From Bicyclus anynana (taxonomy: Eukaryota; Arthropoda; Insecta; Lepidoptera; Nymphalidae), in contig NC_069085.1 of NCBI RefSeq assembly GCF_947172395.1, forward strand, positions 7,162,112-7,226,111: DNA of 64,000 nt. Direction: 5' to 3'. Made by a program: the position numbers and the translations under genes. The notes beneath the pieces were generated by a model. The model made no database searches, was not told the DNA's origin, and saw only the letters and a list, made by a program, of their open reading frames with translations. Below, piece by piece: positions 33,142 to 43,939 of the stretch (the stretch's first letter is position 1; each line of letters begins with the position of its first letter).

Positions 33142-33453
33142 GACGGTGTATAGCCCAGTGGATATCGACCTCTGCTTCTGATTCTGGAGGGGGTTCGAAT
33201 CCGGTCCAGGTCATGCACCTCCAACTTTTCAGTTGTGAAATTAAATATCACGTGTCTCAATCGGTGAAGGAAAACATCGTGAAGAAACCTGCATACCAGA
33301 GAATTTTCCTAATTCCCACAGCTGTGAGAAGTCTGCCAATCCGCATTGGGCCAGCGTGGTGGACTATTGGCCTAACCCCTCTCATTCTAAGAGGAGACTC
33401 GAGCTCAGCAGTGAGCCGAATATGGGTTGATAACGACGAACGACGATGATGAC
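33142..33453 (+). mobile_element. tRNA-derived SINE (family 1), near full length
   Basis: The head GTATAGCCCAGTGGATATCG and B box GGGTTCGAATCCGG are present. The body and the 3' block GTGAGCCGAATATGGGTTGA are followed by a degenerate (CGA/TGA)n tail. A deletion of about 10 bp lies between the B box and the lysine-poor middle; otherwise colinear with 12,979-13,298. Confidence 0.85.
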
Positions 33454-34293
33454 AAAAAACATCGATGTATAATTTTTAACAGAATATTCGTCGTCAAAAT
33501 CTGTAATTAATCGATTTATTATAAGAAATAAGGTTAAATTTCAGCATTCAAATAATTAATAGCTCGCCATGGTTTAACTCCAATGTATAACCTTTAGTTA
33601 AGATGTCGCTTAAATGCAACGTTTCGACACTGAAATATTCTCTCGGGGCCATCGATCAAGCTCTACGGAATTGATTGCTGATTAAACTGCTAAATTGCAG
33701 CTTTTATCTAGAAGAGAAATTGTCTAAAGTGGATAGATGAGCTATAGTACGAGTTGAAGTAACTTAATTTACCTCTCAGGAACTGTTTCAAAATTCTATA
33801 CAACAGCGGTATGCTGAAACCGTTCAACCTGAGGATATTTTAATACGGAATGTCTGATATCGATAAAGTACTCAAACACATTTAGTAAACTTCGTACCTA
33901 TAATATGTGAACTACGTAGTATATGTTTATACTAGGGTATTGCATATACCTACTACTAGAGAACTCGACTAACATTGTTTTGCCCGGACATTTGAATTGA
34001 TAGTATGCAATGAAAGTTCTCAAGATATCAATAATAACATCATATTGTATATTTTAATAGTTAATCTCATATCTTATAAAAACATAAATATAAAAATGGG
34101 AACCATATTCTATATCACAGATGAGTATCGATATCGATTATGCCAACCAAAGATATGTTATCTAAGTAGGTGCCAAATTCTGTAGATTATAGAACTTAGA
34201 GTAAATTAAAGTTCATTCGTTCTCTCTATTTGGATGACGCACTTCCGTGCGTCTCAATTCGGGACAATAAACTGACGGGATGAAAACCAATAA
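33454..34293. other. AT-rich sequence, no feature seen
   Basis: No domain in the 62-codon frame at 33,997-34,185. Confidence 0.35.
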
Positions 34294-34519
34294 TCCTATC
34301 CTAATAATATTATAAACACGAAAGTTTGTATGGATGTTTGGATGTTTGTTACTCTTTAACGCCGCTACTACTGAAGTGATTTGGATAAAATTGGAATGGA
34401 AATGGATTATACTCTGGATTAACACATACGCTACTTTTTATCCCGAAAAAGTCCATGGTTTTCCGAGGGATTTGTGAAAAACTAAATTCCGCGCCGACGA
34501 AGTCGCGGGCGTCGGCTAG
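34294..34519 (+). mobile_element. Complete Helitron family B copy
   Basis: TC at 34,294 preceded by A; CTAG at 34,516-34,519 followed by T. It has TATACTCTGGATTAACACAT, GGATTTGTGAAAAACTAAAT and the stem GACGAAGTCGCGGGCGTCGG. Well preserved. Confidence 0.82.
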
Positions 34520-34801
34520 TCAATGATAAAAATTTGTCTTAAGTTTTAGGTAATAAACAACGTCGCTTTGTAATAATTTTAGATATTGATGACGCTTTTG
34601 AAAAATAGTGGCAACAACACAATAAAACAATTGGACTTGTGTTTTTTTCTGCGGGAAAAAATTAAGTCGCAGTTCGCTCGATTAAATCCGCTGTATCGTC
34701 TGTCTAATATAAGATAAATGCTGTCTTAGTAGTATTTAGTGCAGGAAAAGATGTGGAAAAAGGTCGTGTCTGCGTTAATGGATGGTATGTTTTTTTTCCA
34801 G

Positions 34802-34862
34802 GGCGTGGGCGTGAAATGGCACGCGCGGGCATGCTGCACAGGGGAGGAAAAAATGGAGCTGA
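34802..34862 (+). CDS. Candidate internal exon of an unrecognised gene
   Basis: A GC-rich 61-bp segment is preceded by the strong acceptor ATGTTTTTTTTCCAG and followed by the strong donor GA|GTAAGTGG. Two frames are open: GVGVKWHARACCTGEEKMEL and RGREMARAGMLHRGGKNGA; the third has a stop. I recognise neither peptide. The frame left by the candidate exon at 31,587 would meet the stop, so the two cannot be adjacent coding exons of one transcript unless other exons intervene or the reading starts elsewhere. It might also be a 5'-UTR exon. Confidence 0.3.
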
Positions 34863-35021
34863 GTAAGTGGCCTATCTTGAACGTAAAGCCTTACGCTGTA
34901 GTATTTATTAGTCTCTTTTTTATGTTTGTGTCCGAAGACTGTGTTATTTTAGACTGGCAATTCAGTAGTGTATAAATCATTAATTTCTTTTACTAATGTT
35001 TGTAAAAAAGTACCTACTTAT

Positions 35022-35334
35022 ATGACATGCCCAGTGGATACGACCTCTGCCTCCGATTCCGGAGGGTGTGGGTTCGAATCCGGTCCGGGCCATGCACCTC
35101 CAACTTTTCAGTTGTGTGCATTTTAAGAAATTTAATATAACGTGTCTCTAACGGTGAAGGAAAACATCGTGAGAAAACCTGCATACCTGAGAATGTTCTT
35201 AATTCTCTGCGTGTGTGAAGTCTGCCAAACCGCATTGGGTCAGCGTGGTGGACTATTGGCCTAACCCTTTTCATTCTGAGAGGAGACTCGAGCTCAGCAG
35301 TGAGCCAAATATGAGTTGATAATGATGATAATGA
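35022..35334 (+). mobile_element. tRNA-derived SINE (family 1), near full length
   Basis: A-box region TGCCCAGTGGATACGACC, B box GGGTTCGAATCCGG, intact body, 3' block GCAGTGAGCCAAATATGAGT and tail GATAATGATGATAATGA. The first few bases of the head are changed (TGACA in place of GATAG). Confidence 0.87.
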
Positions 35335-35943
35335 CCTACTCATAAATTGTCAGTTAATGTTGTCACAGTTTTGGAGGATCTAGTATGAAGCAGCGTGGTA
35401 GATCTAGTTAGTAGGTAGTTTTAAAATCGTCCGTGGGCCGTTCAATAAAGTTAAAAATTAATAGATGGCAGTCTGAAAGCCAATTTTGTGAAAAAAGCTG
35501 TCTGACGTGTTTCGTACAATTTATGCGGGCTACAGACCTTCAATTTAATTGGACGGTTTTAACTGTATCTAATCGAATTTTTAAACATAGTCATTAGAAA
35601 AATCTCTATCTACAGGTAATTTTAACTGAACAATTGCAAGTGTAACCCGCATTACATATATTATTTTATTTTAATTGCCCTCAATAAATTAAAATAATGA
35701 CAATCTGTCAACTTAATTGGATGTATACAAATTGGAAGTAATCTGCGGGCTTGACCGTTTCACTATAGCTGGTTATAAACATGGAACCAGCGGTTAAATT
35801 AAAGCACTCATTTATTACTCCTATCATCCGTGAATTTACTATCACGATATATTAACGCCTATTGAATTCATGCATTGGCAACGTTATTATCATCATCAGG
35901 CTATTTTTATAAGCCCATTACGGGACCAGGCTTCTCTATTTTT
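35335..35943. other. AT-rich sequence, no feature seen
   Basis: Nothing recognised apart from a short TTATCATCATCAGG stretch near 35,887. Confidence 0.35.
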
Positions 35944-36510
35944 CATCATATCAGCCAATGGACGTCCACTGCAGGACATAGGCCTTTTGTAGGGACATCA
36001 TGATCCTGCCCCTGTAGCCAAGTGGCACGTCGATTCTCTTTCTACGATCGCAAACGTTTCGAAAACTAGAAAAATGTAGAGGAATGACGTTTGCTATCGA
36101 CAGGTCGCGTGATCATAATCTGTCATTACCATACATTTTTCTAGTTTTCGATGCGTTTGCGATCGTAGAAAGAGAATCCACGTGCCACTTGGCTAAAGGG
36201 GCTGAGCCAGATGTATCCTGATTGATGTCATCAGTCCACCTGGTGGGGACGACCAACACTGAATTTTCTAGTAGGTGCCATTTCAGCACATTGAGAACCC
36301 AACGTCCATTGGCTCTTTGAACTATGTGCCCCGCCCTTTGCCACTTCAGTCTCGCGACTCGTTGAGCTATGTCGATAACTTTGGTTCTTCTGCGGATTTC
36401 CTCATTTCTGATTCGATCACGCAGAGATACTCCGAGCATAGCTCGTTCCATCGCCCACTGTGTGACTCTAAGCTTCCTTATGAGGCCCATAGTTGTTAAA
36501 CTCAAGCGAA
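35944..36510 (-). mobile_element. RTE-type LINE 3' end carrying a MITE
   Basis: The minus-strand frame at 36,222-36,490 reads LIRKLRVTQWAMERAMLGVS, RDRIRNEEIRRRTKVIDIAQ, RVARLKWQRAGHIVQR and later VPTRWTDDI, the conserved end of RTE ORF2. The last part of the ORF and the 3' terminus (GGACGTCCACTGCAGGACAT) lie at 35,950-36,005, separated from the rest by the MITE at 36,009-36,201. 5'-truncated and not functional. Confidence 0.78.
36009..36201. mobile_element. Foldback MITE (family M), complete copy, 193 bp
   Basis: Arms of about 70 bp, at 36,009-36,078 and 36,132-36,201, with few mismatches. They start CCCCTGTAGCCAAGTGGCAC on the left and CCCCTTTAGCCAAGTGGCAC on the complementary right. A direct CTG lies on both sides (36,006-36,008 and 36,202-36,204). 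It interrupts an RTE LINE. No ORF of its own. Other copies are at 12,155 and 53,668. Superfamily not assigned. Confidence 0.8.
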
Positions 36511-37391
36511 ATTTAATAAACATTTCACTCAAATCTATACCATGTGAATAAACATGAATGAATGTGTACCAAAGCTATATTCGTGCGACAGCAAAGTTTT
36601 GCTTGAATAAAGCAATTCTGATGATACAGATTTAGGCGTAGTAACCGCTTGTTGAATGCATTAGCATTCAGAATCTACGAGTAGGCTACATGTGACCTGG
36701 TTGTGTCAATTACGCTGGTTGACTGAAGTTGGTAACTGACTTTTCAAGTCCAAGTTTAGTCTTTAGTCCTCTGTAGTTCGAAAAACGTTACACCTACTAT
36801 CTTGATAAACGATCACTTGGTAATAAATAAAATCATATAAATAAAACACCTATAAATAAAAAAATATTCTTTTTCTAAATTCCGCTGTATAATAAATCGG
36901 ACATAGGTGTCAATATTTACATGTATGATAGTTTTTTTATGTTGTAAATTACCAATTTGGTACTTCATAAGATTACGATCTGTCCTACTTATGTGACTAA
37001 TTAGTAACTTTAACCTAAACCTATAATATATTATTATTGAAGTTATTAAGATAATGTCTAATAACTTAATCTTGGCCTTTCACTAACTATTAGGTATTTT
37101 AGGTTACTTTGTTCATCTTTGAATCTTTCTTTGTTCATGAATGTATCATAGTTGTCGTAAAAATACGTATTGTCTTGTATATTAACTAACGCATAACGTC
37201 GACATAAATCAAAAATAGGTCTAATTATTCGAAAATGATTAGTCTAAATAATTATTCCTATAAGTCTTGTAGCTCAGTGAATACTCATGTATCTATACAT
37301 TAGTATTAGTGCGAGAAGTACATGCATTTTGCATTAGAAGCATTAGAAGTTAGAACATCGCAATTTCCGAAGGGACTGAACTACGCTTACA
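36511..37391. other. AT-rich sequence, no feature seen
   Basis: No coding or repeat signal recognised. Confidence 0.35.
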
Positions 37392-37592
37392 ATGTCGACG
37401 AGACGGAACAGGGACAAAACTGCCCTTATCATAAAGTACTTGAGCGTTGAAGGCGGGGTGGGCGGTTCGCATCGAAGAGTGGCAGGTGCGCGCCTGATAG
37501 AGCTATTACTTATTTTAATATTTTTAATGCCTCCGGGAGCAGATGGCAGTTTCCCATCGTCGAATGAAATGATATTCTTTTGTATCCTATAA
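37392..37592 (+). other. 66-codon ORF with a basic N-terminus and hydrophobic segment; status unclear
   Basis: Opens MSTRRNRDKTALIIKYLSVE, then a Gly/Arg-rich stretch, then ARLIELLLILIFLMPPGADG, which could be a signal anchor, and ends CIL with a TAA. Its composition is more GC-rich than its flanks. No good splice donor or conserved domain is visible. A repeat read from the other strand is equally possible. Not called as a gene. Confidence 0.2.
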
Positions 37593-37956
37593 ACAGATTA
37601 TAAATTTTCCATAAACTTTACTCCACAAAAGACAGAAATAACAAGTTTTACTTTTTTTATATAAAAGTACAATACACGGTACAATATACTGCCAAAAAAA
37701 AAAAATCCTCAAAAACGACACGAGTTCAAGCAAAATCTTGAATCAGAATAAATACGATTTATTGAAATTTCTATATTAATCAAAACCTTAGCGAATGAAC
37801 GAATTAAGGATAGATAGATATACCTAGAGAGATGTTATATTATATATTTTCTATTTCTTGTATTAGTAGATTTATTTACACTTTATTTATTAGACAAAGT
37901 TGTAAAGCATTTATTTACAGAATTGAAAGCACTAAACAGTTTGAAATCCGCCCTAA

Positions 37957-38463
37957 AGCCTAATTCGGAGTACTTTAGCATTTTAGTCGAGTAGCGTACT
38001 AAACTATCTGCTACTGCCCAAAAATCGTTCGCACTTTGTTCGAGTACAGTTCACAAGTTAGTGGTGGTTTGCAAGATGAACAACCTACAACGCATAAAGT
38101 AAATAATGTGATTAAGCTAATAACATTTGCTATAATAGAAGAAATGGATGAGGAAATTTGTGTGATTAATAAAAACATTGTATGGGTACGAAAATGGACG
38201 ACGAATTGTATCTTCGCTCCAGTGAAACGTCATTTTATGATTTTAAAAGCAACTAATGAACTCGACTAATTCACCAGGTTCGGGCTTGGTTAGTCGGCGA
38301 ACCAGTGAGCGTGATGCGTAGTGGGAGACGCTACTCGCCCGTTAAAAGAGAGTAAAATGGATTGACTCGACTAAGCTACTCGACAAAATTTTTGGTGTTC
38401 AGACACGTTTAGTAGCTAAATTTTACTCCACTCGACTAAACCATAAGTAGTCCGAACAAGCCT
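37957..38463 (+). mobile_element. Harbinger-like non-autonomous element with terminal inverted repeats
   Basis: The ends AGCCTAATTCGGAGTACTTT (left) and AGGCTTGTTCGGACTACTTA (right, complement) pair over about 40 bp with mismatches, including TTTAGTCGAGT inside both. Flanks are TAA/TAT, near the 3-bp target preference of PIF/Harbinger. A 77-codon ORF at 38,036-38,269 contains ICVINKNIVWVRKW, which recalls the K-x-WVR-x-W segment near the N-terminus of Harbinger transposases. The catalytic domain is absent. Family assignment is tentative. Confidence 0.45.
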
Positions 38464-39170
38464 TATCATTAAGTAGCATATATTTATTAGCTAGTAAGTA
38501 TCTTCTATGCAAGTGCGTTTACTTGCACTCGTGCTATTATTAGTACAGTAAATGTAGGCTAAAATCAGCTACAACCTCCGATTTCGTTGAACCTACTCGT
38601 ATATGTATTCTGTGCTATATGCCGTTTAGTCATTTACAATTAAGCACGTTTGTCAAGTGCTAGCTTTTTCAAGCTTTTTCACTAAAAACGTAATTTATAG
38701 ATACATTTTAGATACCTATATCTTTTTAACATCACGAAAATAAAGTTAACTTGTCAACACACGTCGTTAGCGTTTTTCAAGTAGCGAATATTCTAGAAAA
38801 ACTTTCTCTACCGATACTGGCCGGTATCTGTGGTACACATCTGAGCAGGAGGCAATTCGTCTTGTCGTTCCTCTGTAAACTTCGTAGACTCCTCCCGAGA
38901 GATTCCTTCTCGTGTCTATATTCCGGTGCTTACTATTCATTAGGTATCTTGATCTTATTACAAGGAAGATCTTTATTTTTAGCCATTTCCGGAACAGACG
39001 TTTCTTTTGTAAACATCTATTTTTGCCATTTAATTCATATCGAAAGATCCTTCGTTCCTTTTTTATTTAATGTTGATGTCTGGTCTCGATATCGTTTATA
39101 TTCTTGTTACGGCTCCACATGTATGTATGTTTTTGATTTTTAGTAAATGTTTCCTTTGTGTTCCGCTACA
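38464..39170. other. AT-rich sequence with a 130-codon ORF of doubtful meaning
   Basis: The frame at 38,751-39,143 is Ser/Leu/Phe/Cys-rich with no conserved domain I recognise. Start and stop context give no support, and no splice sites or polyadenylation signal are evident next to it. Confidence 0.3.
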
Positions 39171-39339
39171 TCATCATCATCATCATTATCAATCCATATT
39201 CGGCTCACTGCTGAGCTTGAGTCTCCTCTCAGAATGAGAGGGGTTAGGCAAATAGTCCACCACGCTGGCCCAATGCGGTTTGAACCTACGTCCTCCGGAA
39301 TCGGAGGCAGAGGTCATATCCACTGGGCTATCACGGCTC
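39171..39339 (-). mobile_element. tRNA-derived SINE (family 1) with internal deletion
   Basis: Minus strand: the head (TGATAGCCCAGTGGATATGA) and B-box region run straight into GCATTGGGCCAGCGTGGTGG and the 3' block, with a (GAT)n tail at 39,171-39,190. About 150 bp of the middle is missing compared with 12,979-13,298. The break falls between the B box and the GCATTGGGCC block. Confidence 0.82.
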
Positions 39340-40012
39340 AATCAATATAACATATCACGTCACAAGTAATGTGTAGTGAATACATTTATATTCGAAGAAA
39401 TTTTCCATGTAATATAAGGTTGTATAAACACTACTTGAAATTCTTCGATATCTTACTCATAACGTTCATCGCTAAGCGAAGGAGCCCACGTATCACGATA
39501 CGCCGCAATATCTAAGAGTTACCATCGCCGCAATATCAGCCAGTAAATTTCTCAGATTTAATAAAACTCACCGTATTCCAGAAAGCTCCAGTGTTTCAGA
39601 CGTGCTTTTAAAATATCAGTTTTGCATTTTTTGACACAGAATGCTCTTGACTGCGATCACACCTACGAATATCTCTGGATCTACTAAACCAACTTTGAAA
39701 AATCCTTTACCACTAGAAAGCCACTTTATTTGTGAGTGTCATTAAGCCTATAAATTATCCCCGTATTTTTATGGGGACAGGAACTATGCGGCTGATACTA
39801 CGTGGCTTTTTAGTGGTTCAGAAACTTTACGTCTTTATAATACGAGTATTAGTATAGATTTCTAGGGATTAAAATTTGTTGAGGTCGATCCTTATTACTC
39901 AGGGGTAAGAAAATGGGATGTTGGCAGATTCTCTAACCTACCCGATATGCACACAAAATTTCATAAAAGTCCAACCCAATCTAATCTAGGTCCAGCAGTT
40001 TCGGAGGATTTT
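39340..40012. other. AT-rich sequence with a Helitron family D fragment
   Basis: 39,690-39,860 has CACTAGAAAGCCACTTTATT and TGTGAGTGTC, shared (complementary) with 11,780-11,836 and 46,800-46,860. It continues with CCCCGTATTTTTATGGGGAC, a short stem. Ends at AGTATAGATT, a Helitron-like terminus. The rest is unassigned. Confidence 0.4.
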
Positions 40013-40204
40013 TGTAAGGACCCTCGTCCTTACTATAAGAGAAGCTAAACACTGGCTCATTTCGCCACTGGTAAGGAAAGTAACCGCGCACGACCACTCA
40101 AGTTGAACGCCTGTGACAGACTGACTCATTGCCCCCACTACCAATGTACATGAGATAGTGTATGTAGTATTGTAGGTATCTATTTAGTATACACAAACAC
40201 TACA
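40013..40204 (-). mobile_element. Solo LTR related to the 4,011-9,310 element
   Basis: 192 bp starting TGTAAGGACCCTCGTCCTTA and ending ACACAAACACTACA, colinear with the 185-bp LTR at 4,011-4,195 (shared GCCCCCACTACCAATGTA-like block). Flanks ATTTT and AGTTT agree at 4 of 5 positions, a worn target duplication. No internal sequence follows, so LTR-LTR recombination is the likely origin. Confidence 0.65.
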
Positions 40205-41177
40205 AGTTTGGTAACAAACACCGCAACAAGAGAATTTTATGTATTAGATTTTGTGGAACAGCTAAAAAACAATACACAGTTTCGTTTGATGAAAACTTTT
40301 CCCCTACACCTGTGCATATTTATTGTCTGTCTACTACGTGAAAATAACGTCACTTCCGGAGTCCCCCCACACATTCGCCCGACAACAATACGATGTTGCA
40401 TGTAATATTAAAGGCTATCCCGAAGTTGGTCCGCGCTTGGTTAAGTCACTTATTTCTGCTTCAATGCAACTTTATCAATGTCGGGAGTGCTCATACCGTT
40501 AAAGTCCAGGGCCTCCCCTGACCTCCCCTGACCCCCGAGATTTCTCACCTCTTCTATTACCCCCAGACCAACTTTAAATTGTCAGCTGAAACTTTGCTTG
40601 CCACTTAAACGAGCTTTATTTGTTCACTGTAACTTATTTTTTGTATAACTCTTTCTGTATACTTTTGAAATCAAGTATTTCATTTTACTTGATACATGTG
40701 TAATGTAGTCGACATTACGCATGTATGAAGTAAAATGACACGGTTCAGAATTTAAAATTGTATACTGTTTTAAGATTAACAAGCATCATCTGTATGATAT
40801 TAAAGTATGAAAAATAATTCTCAAGGTCTTTTGTGAATATATGTATATGCATGACAATTATTGCTCCATTGTGGTTACATACAATCTACACATGTATTTT
40901 ATGCCTTAGATACATAAATAGGTATCAAAGGTTGCAAAAAAATCTGCAAATAAATATATTGATTGATTGATTGAACACGAGACTTTTCATGTACAAAGAC
41001 AAATTTCGAATGATATTTGAATTATTAAAATAGGCCTGACATGCTTACACTGGAATATACTCGTAAACAAAAACATTTCGTACTCAGGTGGAAATATGAG
41101 AAACTCATATACTTACACTGTACACAAGTGATATTTTTTCTCTGTATCGTCAAGGGGCTGCAATATTTTAATAACAA
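40205..41177. other. AT-rich sequence; possible retroelement tail
   Basis: 40,940-40,975 has AAATAAATATATTGATTGAT + TGATTGAA, which looks like the simple-repeat tail of an unclassified LINE. A 65-codon ORF at 40,208-40,405 starts next to the solo LTR and lacks a domain. 40,500-40,560 is C-rich (ACCTCCCCTGACCTCCCCTG). Confidence 0.3.
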
Positions 41178-41459
41178 ATGAAGGCTGCGGGAATAAGGCT
41201 GATGTTTTGGCAATGTTCAGCCAATGCGGGACTTGTAAGGGAGCATCATAATACGAGCATATCTTATATATGTGCGTATACGTTGAAATGGTCCGGAGGG
41301 AAGATGATATTTGATTTTATCTACGATGGTAATCCGTCACGCGCATATCCGAGTATTTCACGCAAAATATCGTTAGGTATGTCTGTTTATACATACTTGT
41401 ATCCAATTTTTCTTACACGCGCCAAGTTTTATGGAAAATCCACGTGTAAACACAGGTAA
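41178..41459 (+). other. 93-codon ORF running into a splice-donor-like site
   Basis: The open frame includes MFWQCSANAGLVREHH and TLKWSGGKMIFDFIYDG and ends across AACACAG|GTAAGAAC at 41,456, a good donor consensus. No upstream acceptor or promoter is convincing and the peptide is not recognised. If the donor is used, this could be a first or internal exon, but the evidence is weak. Confidence 0.2.
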
Positions 41460-42340
41460 GAACCTCTCCATTTACTTTTATCATTTTCGGAATTCTTAGA
41501 AATTTTCAAAGACTGGATATTTTCTCATGTGTAAAATTATATACTGTAAGCTTTTTATTATTTTTTTTATCGATGTTACTTGACTTTCATAGTAATATAC
41601 TAAAAGCGTTTATTATCAAATGTATAGACAAACAGATATTTCTATATTAACAGTGTTTTTTTTATTTAAATTTTTAATAATTGAAAAAAATGTTTTAAAA
41701 TAAATGAGAGAAAATAAAAAGTGTCCTACAAGTGTCTGTGTGTGTTTTCTTCCCAAGTTAAGACAAATGGCTACCATTTAATTTCACATCTATATTTAGA
41801 TTAGATAACTTAGAAACCAATCGGCAAGTTAGCCTCTTGTAACCAATTTTGTAAACAGTAAAGTAAATTCGGTACCGTTTCAAGGATTTTATGGAATTAT
41901 GAATCAAAACTGATTGACGTTTGCTTAAGCTATGCAAATAATATTCCGAATAACAGAAACCTTACTAAATTACAAAGCCTGTGGTGTACAGAATTTTATA
42001 ATTTTATAAACGGTGGCTACTGGAGGTAGCAGGTTTCAGAGGTTCATAGTTATCCTAGTAGAACTTTGCTATATGCTACCCTCCAAAGCCTCTTCATAAT
42101 CCATAATTGCCTACGCTATTCATTTTTTATAGAAGCATGAGCTAAGAATATAAAATAAATAAATAAATATACTTAAACAACCTCTATTTCAATCTTTAAA
42201 AGGGACCGTTAACAATATTATTTATCTTATTACCAGACTAGCGGTCTGCCACGACCTCTTTAATCCAGCCCTTAGTATCGCAGTAAAAATGGAGTAACTT
42301 CTCGCGTTTCCCAAACATTTCCCTTCACTGCTCTGTTCCT
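41460..42340. other. AT-rich sequence, no feature seen
   Basis: Nothing recognised. 42,235-42,300 (CGACCTCTTTAATCCAGCCC) resembles part of Helitron family C. Confidence 0.35.
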
Positions 42341-42371
42341 AGTAATAATAATAATAATAATAATAATAATT
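42341..42371. repeat. (TAA)n microsatellite
   Basis: About ten TAA triplets followed by ATTTATTTATTCATCAG, possibly a retroelement tail whose body continues to about 42,560. Confidence 0.85.
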
Positions 42372-42772
42372 TATTTATTCATCAGAAAGCAGGTTTACAA
42401 AGATTACTTAAATATAATAAGACCCTGATACTCTCTGCCATAAAAATTGATCGTAGCGTGATGAAAAGTACACTATATGCCCTGCCCAAGAGTATGAAGA
42501 ATAATTGTACCAAGTTTCGTCGAGTACTTTTTGTTTCTATAACGAAGATACAGACAGACAGACAAAACATTTTATTTTACCTCTCTCTACAGATTTATTA
42601 TAAGTACCTAGGTGTACATTTTTGACACTAGAAGACTTAAAAATTTGGCATAAATATTTATTTTGCCTTTTAGAGGTGTAAGAACGATGTTTACCTATTT
42701 TTTACTCTCAGTGAGGGAAATGGGAAGGGGACCTTTGAATAAAAGTCCGTCTTTGAAGTTAGAAGGGTCAGA

Positions 42773-42806
42773 AGTTTCCACGTGGACGAAGTCACGGTCC
42801 TGCTTG
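42773..42806 (+). mobile_element. Helitron 3'-terminal remnant
   Basis: CCACGTGGACGAAGTCACGG + TCCTGCTT matches the subterminal stem of family B but has lost CTAG. Confidence 0.4.
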
Positions 42807-43320
42807 TATAATATGTGCTCGTACCTTACAGGTTTTGTTTTTTAACCAAGATCACAGAATATAATACGAGTATTATAATAAATAGTTGGTTCAGGCAAGA
42901 TTGTGGCTTTGACACCATTCGCGTAGCTGTAGCGTATTTAGGAAAAGAAAAATTCAGTCCTAATTAGGTTTTGAAACGTCATTAAATAGTCCTAAAAACC
43001 TAAAATGAGGTTACTCGTACATATTATGAATAAAAGTGGTATAGATTGTGACCCTTAGTATCAGGATGATCCTTTAAGACATGTATTACAAGGTCAGTTA
43101 GGATTGTTTAGATGTGGATCAGTGTCCCGTGAAAGTTTCCGCGGACATACCCCTTTAGCCAATTACCGTTAGCGATCAAAGGTAACCTCATATAATGAAA
43201 ATCCTTAATCTTGGAACTTTTGAAAAGTGACCCAAAACCATACCACAATTGCATATAGTATAGCTTTAATACGAGAATAAATACGTCCTGTTATAGCTAT
43301 AACTCTTTAAGAAATTAAAA
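42807..43320. other. AT-rich sequence, no feature seen
   Basis: Nothing recognised. Confidence 0.35.
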
Positions 43321-43478
43321 ATGTTTCTCAAACAGTGAAAGAAAAACACCGTGAGGAAACCTGCATACCTGAGAATTTTCTTAATTCTCTACGTGTGTCA
43401 AATAACCCTAACCCCTCTTAGGAGAATCGTGCTCAACAGTGATCCGAAAATGGATTGTTAATGATGTTAATGATAATT
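43321..43478 (+). mobile_element. tRNA-derived SINE (family 1), 5'-truncated
   Basis: Starts at the CTCAAACAGTGAAAGAAAAA block and keeps GAGGAAACCTGCATACCTGA, then a shortened body and a tail GTTAATGATGTTAATGATAA. No tRNA-like head. Confidence 0.7.
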
Positions 43479-43501
43479 GTGAATACCTATACGATGCAGA
43501 A

Positions 43502-43600
43502 TATAGATTTATTTATTTATTTACTTAATCAATACCCGGGAAGACATTACAGTTGCCCAATTCGTCTTCCCAGGCTATACATACATTATAATAATAGATA
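43502..43600 (-). mobile_element. Retroelement 3' tail candidate
   Basis: An (ATTT)n run (43,505-43,524) precedes AATACCCGGGAAGACATTAC. The layout mirrors the 3' end of the LINE at 58,482, but the adjoining sequence differs. Assignment tentative. Confidence 0.3.
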
Positions 43601-43610
43601 ATTACAAACA

Positions 43611-43939
43611 TAAAAATTTTAATAAAAAAAATTCAACCGACTTCCAACTCAAAAAATAACTTTAACTAAAAAGCAAAAAATAACATCCTACCTATGTGCT
43701 ACCTTCTGATCAGTTTGAAGGCGGCGCCAAGCCAGTGATGTTTTAATTAAATACGTTTAAACTACAAAATTTCTGTGGTTATTCCAGAAACAGCTTTAAT
43801 TAAAACACGACACTGGCTTGGCACCGCCTTCAAACTGATCAGAAGGTAGCACATAGGTAGGATGTTATTTTTTGCTTTTTAGTTAAAGTTATTTTTTGAG
43901 TTGGAAGTCGGTTGAATTTTTTTTTATTAAAATTTTTAT
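43611..43939. repeat. Large inverted repeat, ~140-bp arms
   Basis: 43,611-43,754 pairs with 43,795-43,939 almost perfectly, through AACCGACTTCCAACTCAAAA, GCTACCTTCTGATCAGTTTG and GCCAAGCCAGTG. I saw one substitution (GGCGGCGCC versus GGCGGTGCC) and small differences near the loop and in the A/T runs. The loop is about 40 bp. Confidence 0.9.

Noticed and set aside
33213..33449. A 78-codon ORF, with similar frames at 12,964-13,188, 35,014-35,343, 11,360-11,632 and 39,147-39,350.
   Set aside because: All lie inside tRNA-derived SINE copies and share peptides only because the SINEs are homologous.
36275..36551. Two plus-strand ORFs over the RTE fragment.
   Set aside because: Antisense to the conserved RTE reading frame at 36,222-36,490.
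38751..39143. A 130-codon ORF, the longest outside the LINE apart from the RTE remnant.
   Set aside because: Hydrophobic, Cys/Phe/Ser-rich composition typical of chance frames in AT-rich DNA; no domain, promoter or splice support.
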